Source: Chloroflexota bacterium | GTDB taxonomy: Bacteria > Chloroflexota > Anaerolineae > Anaerolineales > Villigracilaceae | DNA length: 8,219 bases | Assembly: GCA_023484185.1 (NCBI GenBank) | Contig: JAMDBC010000007.1 | Coordinates: 1 to 8,219 of the forward strand | Direction: 5' to 3' | In this document: in pieces, positions 5,409 through 8,219 of the stretch | Position numbering within the stretch: position 1 is the first letter of the stretch | How the letters are laid out: each line of letters opens with the position of its first letter | Translations under genes and position numbers: made by a program | The notes under the pieces: model-generated | The model's database searches: none | Told to the model about the DNA's origin: nothing | The model's input: the letters and a program-made list of their open reading frames with translations, nothing else

Positions 5409-6026
5409 CTAATTACTCCTTGGCGAATATTTTTTGGTGCTCGCATGCGCCTGGGAACGTACAACCCAGATTCGCTGGAGCGCAGTGAAGTTGGCAAGTA
5501 TGGCAATAATCCAAACGCCGATGATAGGGAAGCCAAGCACCAGCGACGGACCTAAAACAAAATAACGCTCGGCACGCGTTAGGAGACCTTCTTTGGCGCT
5601 AAAACTTTGCGCCTCGGCGCGCGCCTTGACGTATGAAACGAGTATCGAACCCGCCGCCGCGGCAAACGTGACAATCTCAGCCGTATGCTGGTTTGACATG
5701 GCGAAATAATAAAGCAACGCACCCAGGATGATCAGTTCGGAATAGCGGTCGCTGACAGAATCCACGAAAGCGCCCCAGTCGCTGGCTTCGCCGCGCAGAC
5801 GCGCCATCGTGCCATCCAACGCGTCGATCGGCCAGGCGAGCAACATGATGATGCCGCCGATCATTATCTGACCCCGCATTACAAAATAAGCAGCGATGAT
5901 GTTTCCGGCTACTCCGAGCAAAGTCACGGAGTTAGGTGTTAACCCGATGCGATTTAGAAAGCCACCGATTGGATCAAGAACCCATTTAAAAGTAACGCGC
6001 AAAAAATCAGTGAATGTTTTCTTCAC
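5409..6026 (-). CDS. CDP-alcohol phosphatidyltransferase family protein
   Basis: Integral membrane enzyme that transfers a phosphatidyl group from CDP-diacylglycerol to an alcohol such as glycerol-3-phosphate or inositol phosphate. The full signature D-x2-DG-x2-AR-x8-G-x3-D-x3-D is present: counting from the TTG at 6032, Asp70, Asp73, Gly74, Ala77, Arg78, Gly87, Asp91 and Asp95. Hydrophobic helices span about 35-67, 98-112, 118-134 and 150-182. LLTRAERY (~149-156) is shared with PgsA/phosphatidylinositol-phosphate-synthase-like members, but the acceptor cannot be read from sequence. The frame opens at TTG (6032), which directly abuts GAGG (6033-6036). GTG at 6026, four bases downstream of that GAGG, is a better start and gives 205 residues. 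The next gene, lgt, follows after two bases; this enzyme may supply the anionic phospholipid Lgt uses. Confidence 0.9.
   Translation of the reverse strand: MKKTFTDFLRVTFKWVLDPIGGFLNRIGLTPNSVTLLGVAGNIIAAYFVMRGQIMIGGIIMLLAWPIDALDGTMARLRGEASDWGAFVDSVSDRYSELIILGALLYYFAMSNQHTAEIVTFAAAAGSILVSYVKARAEAQSFSAKEGLLTRAERYFVLGPSLVLGFPIIGVWIIAILANFTALQRIWVVRSQAHASTKKYSPRSN
5417..5422 (-). promoter_or_regulatory. Ribosome binding site of lgt inside the preceding gene
   Basis: AAGGAG on the minus strand overlaps the last codons of the phosphatidyltransferase gene, about nine bases before the lgt ATG. The upstream TAG ends two bases before that ATG, an arrangement that favours translational coupling. Confidence 0.65.
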
Positions 6027-6036
6027 ACTCAACCTC

Positions 6037-6232
6037 GGGAATAAGATTGCCCAATCATACCCGAAAAAATCAGGGATGAGGGTCTGGCATCAAAGTCTCT
6101 ACCGTTTCTAAGGAAGAGCAAAACCCATCCGCAGATTTCACCGATCAGGCAGGTATATTTCCAATCCATCGGGACTATGTGTAATCTGTGGGTAGATCCC
6201 GCCGAAACGCCAGGGTCACGTCAAGACAAGGA
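6037..6232. other. Intergenic region between ftsK-like gene and phosphatidyltransferase gene
   Basis: This 196-base gap has no convincing gene or terminator. On the minus strand TATGAT at 6059-6054, about 28 bases before the proposed GTG start, is a possible -10 box for the phosphatidyltransferase-lgt pair. No matching -35 is visible, so the promoter is tentative. Confidence 0.3.
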
Positions 6233-8219
6233 TCAACCATCTTCCTCGTCGGACGGCATGACATCCCGCTCTTTACCGCCTCCCTGCGATGGACCGACCA
6301 CGCCCATCTCTTCAAGTTGATCCAGCAGACGCGCGGCACGCGGATAGCCGATCCGCAGGCGGCGCTGCAACATCGAAGCCGAAGCCCGCTGGTTCGTTCG
6401 CACAATCGAGATGGCTTGTTCGATCAAACCGTCATCTTCATTTTCATCCGGCTCGGACAGCAACTTCTCCCACGGCGCGTCGTTTTTAACTTCAAGCCCG
6501 CTATTTTTCTGCCAGAAATCGATGATGCGCTCGATCTCCATATCCGTGATCATCACGCCTTGGGCGCGGATCGGATTGCCGACTTCGGGATTTAAGAAGA
6601 GCATGTCACCGCGTCCCAGTAAAGTTTCGGCGCCGGTGGTGTCGAGAATGACGCGGCTGTCAATGCCGGAAGCAACGGCAAAAGCCAAACGAGCAGGGAA
6701 GTTCGCTTTAATGAGACCTGTTACCACATCCGTTGAGGGGCGCTGAGTCGCAACGACCAGATGAATTCCCGTTGCGCGCGCCATCTGCGCCAGGCGGACG
6801 AGATTATGTTCGGTCTGGTCCGGCGCAGACATCATCAAGTCGGCCAATTCATCGACCACGACCACGATGCGCGGCAAAGTCTGGCCGTCTGATTTTTTCA
6901 GTTGTTTCCTGTTGTACGATTCCAAGTCGCGTGCATGGGCGGCTTCGAGCAATCGATAGCGATGCTCCATCTCGACCACCAGCCAGCGCAAAACGCCCAG
7001 AATACGATCGATGTTGGTTTCGACTTTTCCAAAAAGATGCGGCAGGCCGTTGAAGCGCAGCAACTCCACCATCTTGGAATCGATCATGACCATGCGCAAA
7101 TCTTCGGGCGTGTTATTCATCGCCAGACAGGCTGCGAAAGCCGTGATGCACACCGATTTGCCGGAACCGGTCGCACCCGCGATCAGGATATGCGGCATGC
7201 GCGCCAGGTCCGCCACCAGCGGATGACCCGAAACGTCACGACCCAGCGCCAGCGCCAGCGGCGAGTCGACGCGATGAAAAACTTCGCTTTCAAGAATCGG
7301 TTTCATTCGTACCACGGACGAATGTGAGTTTGGCACTTCGATGCCCACATAAGGCTTGCCTGGCACAGGCGCTTCGATACGCAGCCGTTGCGCAGAAAGT
7401 GCCAGTGTTAGATCTTTTTGCAGATTGGCGATCTGCGCCACACGCACTTTCATTTGCTGGGCTTCGTCATCTTCGCTCGCGCCGGGCTTCTTGATAAAGC
7501 CTGGCTGCACCGCGAATTGAGTCACTGACGGGCCCACGCGGTAACCGATCACGGTTGCTGGAATGCCAAACTCAGAAAGAGTTTTCATAATCATGCCAGC
7601 CGTCATGTTGATCGTACGCTCATCGGCGCGCGCGGCCTGCTCGGCCAGCAAAATCGTCAGCGGCGGCAGCCCGGCTACACGCTGAATTAGCCTGGCTGGT
7701 TTCTCATTCCCATCATCGGGCGCTTTTAGAGACGCGCGGAATTCTGCCGGGATCGGCGCGGGCTTCTTCCTGACCGGCGCGTCGGCTTGTTCATTTTCTT
7801 CAAGGACCGCCATTCCCTTCGGGACTTCAAGCGGGCGCGGCATTAGCGGCTCTCCCGCCAGCTGACGCAGCCACGCTTCGAGAGCAGCCCACCAGCCGAA
7901 GCCTGTCACGACTGTCAATAGCCACAATACAAACAAAATGATGCTGCCGCCGATCATGCCGATTTTCAGACTAACCAGGTATGCCAGTCCCCAGCCGAGG
8001 CGTCCTCCGTCATAACCAGCCTCAGCCCGAACGAGAGAAGAACCTCCGCTAAAAGCCAGCAGGCCCAAGGTCAGGAGAGTGGCGAGTTCAAGAGACAGGA
8101 GTCGCCCCCAGCCCAAACGTCTACCATCGCGGCGGATGAGGGCAAATCCGGCATATCCGATGGCGAGGATCACCAGATAACTTCCCCAGCCAAACCAGAT
8201 TGACAAAACGCCTGCCCAT
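6233..8219 (-). CDS. FtsK/SpoIIIE-family DNA translocase (5' end outside window)
   Basis: Membrane-anchored double-stranded DNA pump that clears chromosome ends from the division septum. The frame stays open to the right edge; the codons before the first possible internal start (TTG at 8206) read WAGV and continue a membrane helix, so the true start lies beyond the window. Numbering from that TTG, hydrophobic helices occupy about 6-24, 38-52 and 75-103. An Ala/Pro/charged linker (~125-180) follows, then the alpha/beta motor: GATGSGKS Walker A at 344-351, DSKMVELL (375-382, usually DPKMVEL), VVVVDELADL Walker B at 448-457, ATQRPSTDVVTGLIKANFP at 486-504 and GRGDML at 531-536. The C-terminal gamma winged helix (~592-650) contains SMLQRRLRIGYPRAARLLDQ; the usual GYNRAAR Asn is Pro here. 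It ends with TGA at 6233-6235. Confidence 0.95.
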   Translation of the reverse strand, partial: WAGVLSIWFGWGSYLVILAIGYAGFALIRRDGRRLGWGRLLSLELATLLTLGLLAFSGGSSLVRAEAGYDGGRLGWGLAYLVSLKIGMIGGSIILFVLWLLTVVTGFGWWAALEAWLRQLAGEPLMPRPLEVPKGMAVLEENEQADAPVRKKPAPIPAEFRASLKAPDDGNEKPARLIQRVAGLPPLTILLAEQAARADERTINMTAGMIMKTLSEFGIPATVIGYRVGPSVTQFAVQPGFIKKPGASEDDEAQQMKVRVAQIANLQKDLTLALSAQRLRIEAPVPGKPYVGIEVPNSHSSVVRMKPILESEVFHRVDSPLALALGRDVSGHPLVADLARMPHILIAGATGSGKSVCITAFAACLAMNNTPEDLRMVMIDSKMVELLRFNGLPHLFGKVETNIDRILGVLRWLVVEMEHRYRLLEAAHARDLESYNRKQLKKSDGQTLPRIVVVVDELADLMMSAPDQTEHNLVRLAQMARATGIHLVVATQRPSTDVVTGLIKANFPARLAFAVASGIDSRVILDTTGAETLLGRGDMLFLNPEVGNPIRAQGVMITDMEIERIIDFWQKNSGLEVKNDAPWEKLLSEPDENEDDGLIEQAISIVRTNQRASASMLQRRLRIGYPRAARLLDQLEEMGVVGPSQGGGKERDVMPSDEEDG

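Noticed and set aside
1..8219. CRISPR arrays, insertion sequences, phage genes, tRNA or rRNA genes
   Set aside because: No regularly spaced repeats, transposase or integrase motifs, terminal inverted repeats, or tRNA/rRNA-like conserved sequence were seen. The HNH gene has no mobile-element context.

Overview
The window looks like chromosomal housekeeping DNA of a bacterium of roughly even base composition. Gene content and order (type-2 TyrS, a TIGR01777-family epimerase, an HNH nuclease, a CDP-alcohol phosphatidyltransferase next to Lgt, and a SpoIIIE/FtsK translocase) and the protein style suggest Chloroflexota, probably class Anaerolineae. That assignment is inference from family resemblance only. 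Nearly all genes lie on the minus strand; only the HNH nuclease is on the plus strand.

Layout, left to right: (1) 1-27 is an exact inverted copy of a stretch inside tyrS, and looks like an assembly or contig-end artefact. (2) 66-102 is the tyrS terminator, then tyrS (105-1316, minus). (3) 1317-1453 is the tyrS regulatory leader: an extended -10 promoter, a 14-codon leader peptide with a run of three Tyr codons, two mutually exclusive hairpins and an intrinsic terminator ahead of a strong ribosome binding site. (4) A lipoprotein of unknown function (1661-2341, minus). (5) A TIGR01777 NAD(P)-dependent epimerase-like protein (2498-3385, minus), divergent from (6) the HNH endonuclease (3439-3942, plus), which ends in a strong terminator. 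(7) 3984-4325 is a row of gene remnants on the minus strand: the first ~76 codons of an ABC-transporter ATPase, the last ~25 codons of a probable SpoIIM-like membrane protein, and about a dozen codons of a probable metallo-beta-lactamase-fold protein. (8) A coupled pair of membrane-lipid enzymes, the CDP-alcohol phosphatidyltransferase (5409-6026) and lgt (4411-5406), two bases apart. (9) The C-terminal majority of an FtsK/SpoIIIE DNA translocase (6233 to beyond the right edge, minus).

The most interesting element is the tyrS leader. The peptide MFIYHSFAYYYFRT carries four Tyr codons, three consecutive. It is followed by a 1:2 hairpin, a 2:3 antiterminator and a 3:4 terminator arranged as in textbook ribosome-mediated attenuation. 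This would let uncharged tRNA-Tyr raise tyrosyl-tRNA synthetase expression without a T-box. The predicted transcription start falls on the A of the leader peptide AUG, so the peptide may be translated from a leaderless mRNA. A second point of interest is a histone-H1-like Lys/Ala/Thr tail on the cytoplasmic end of Lgt. The two lipid enzymes would act together on membrane biogenesis: one makes anionic phospholipid, and Lgt uses phosphatidylglycerol to lipidate proteins such as the lipoprotein encoded at 1661-2341.
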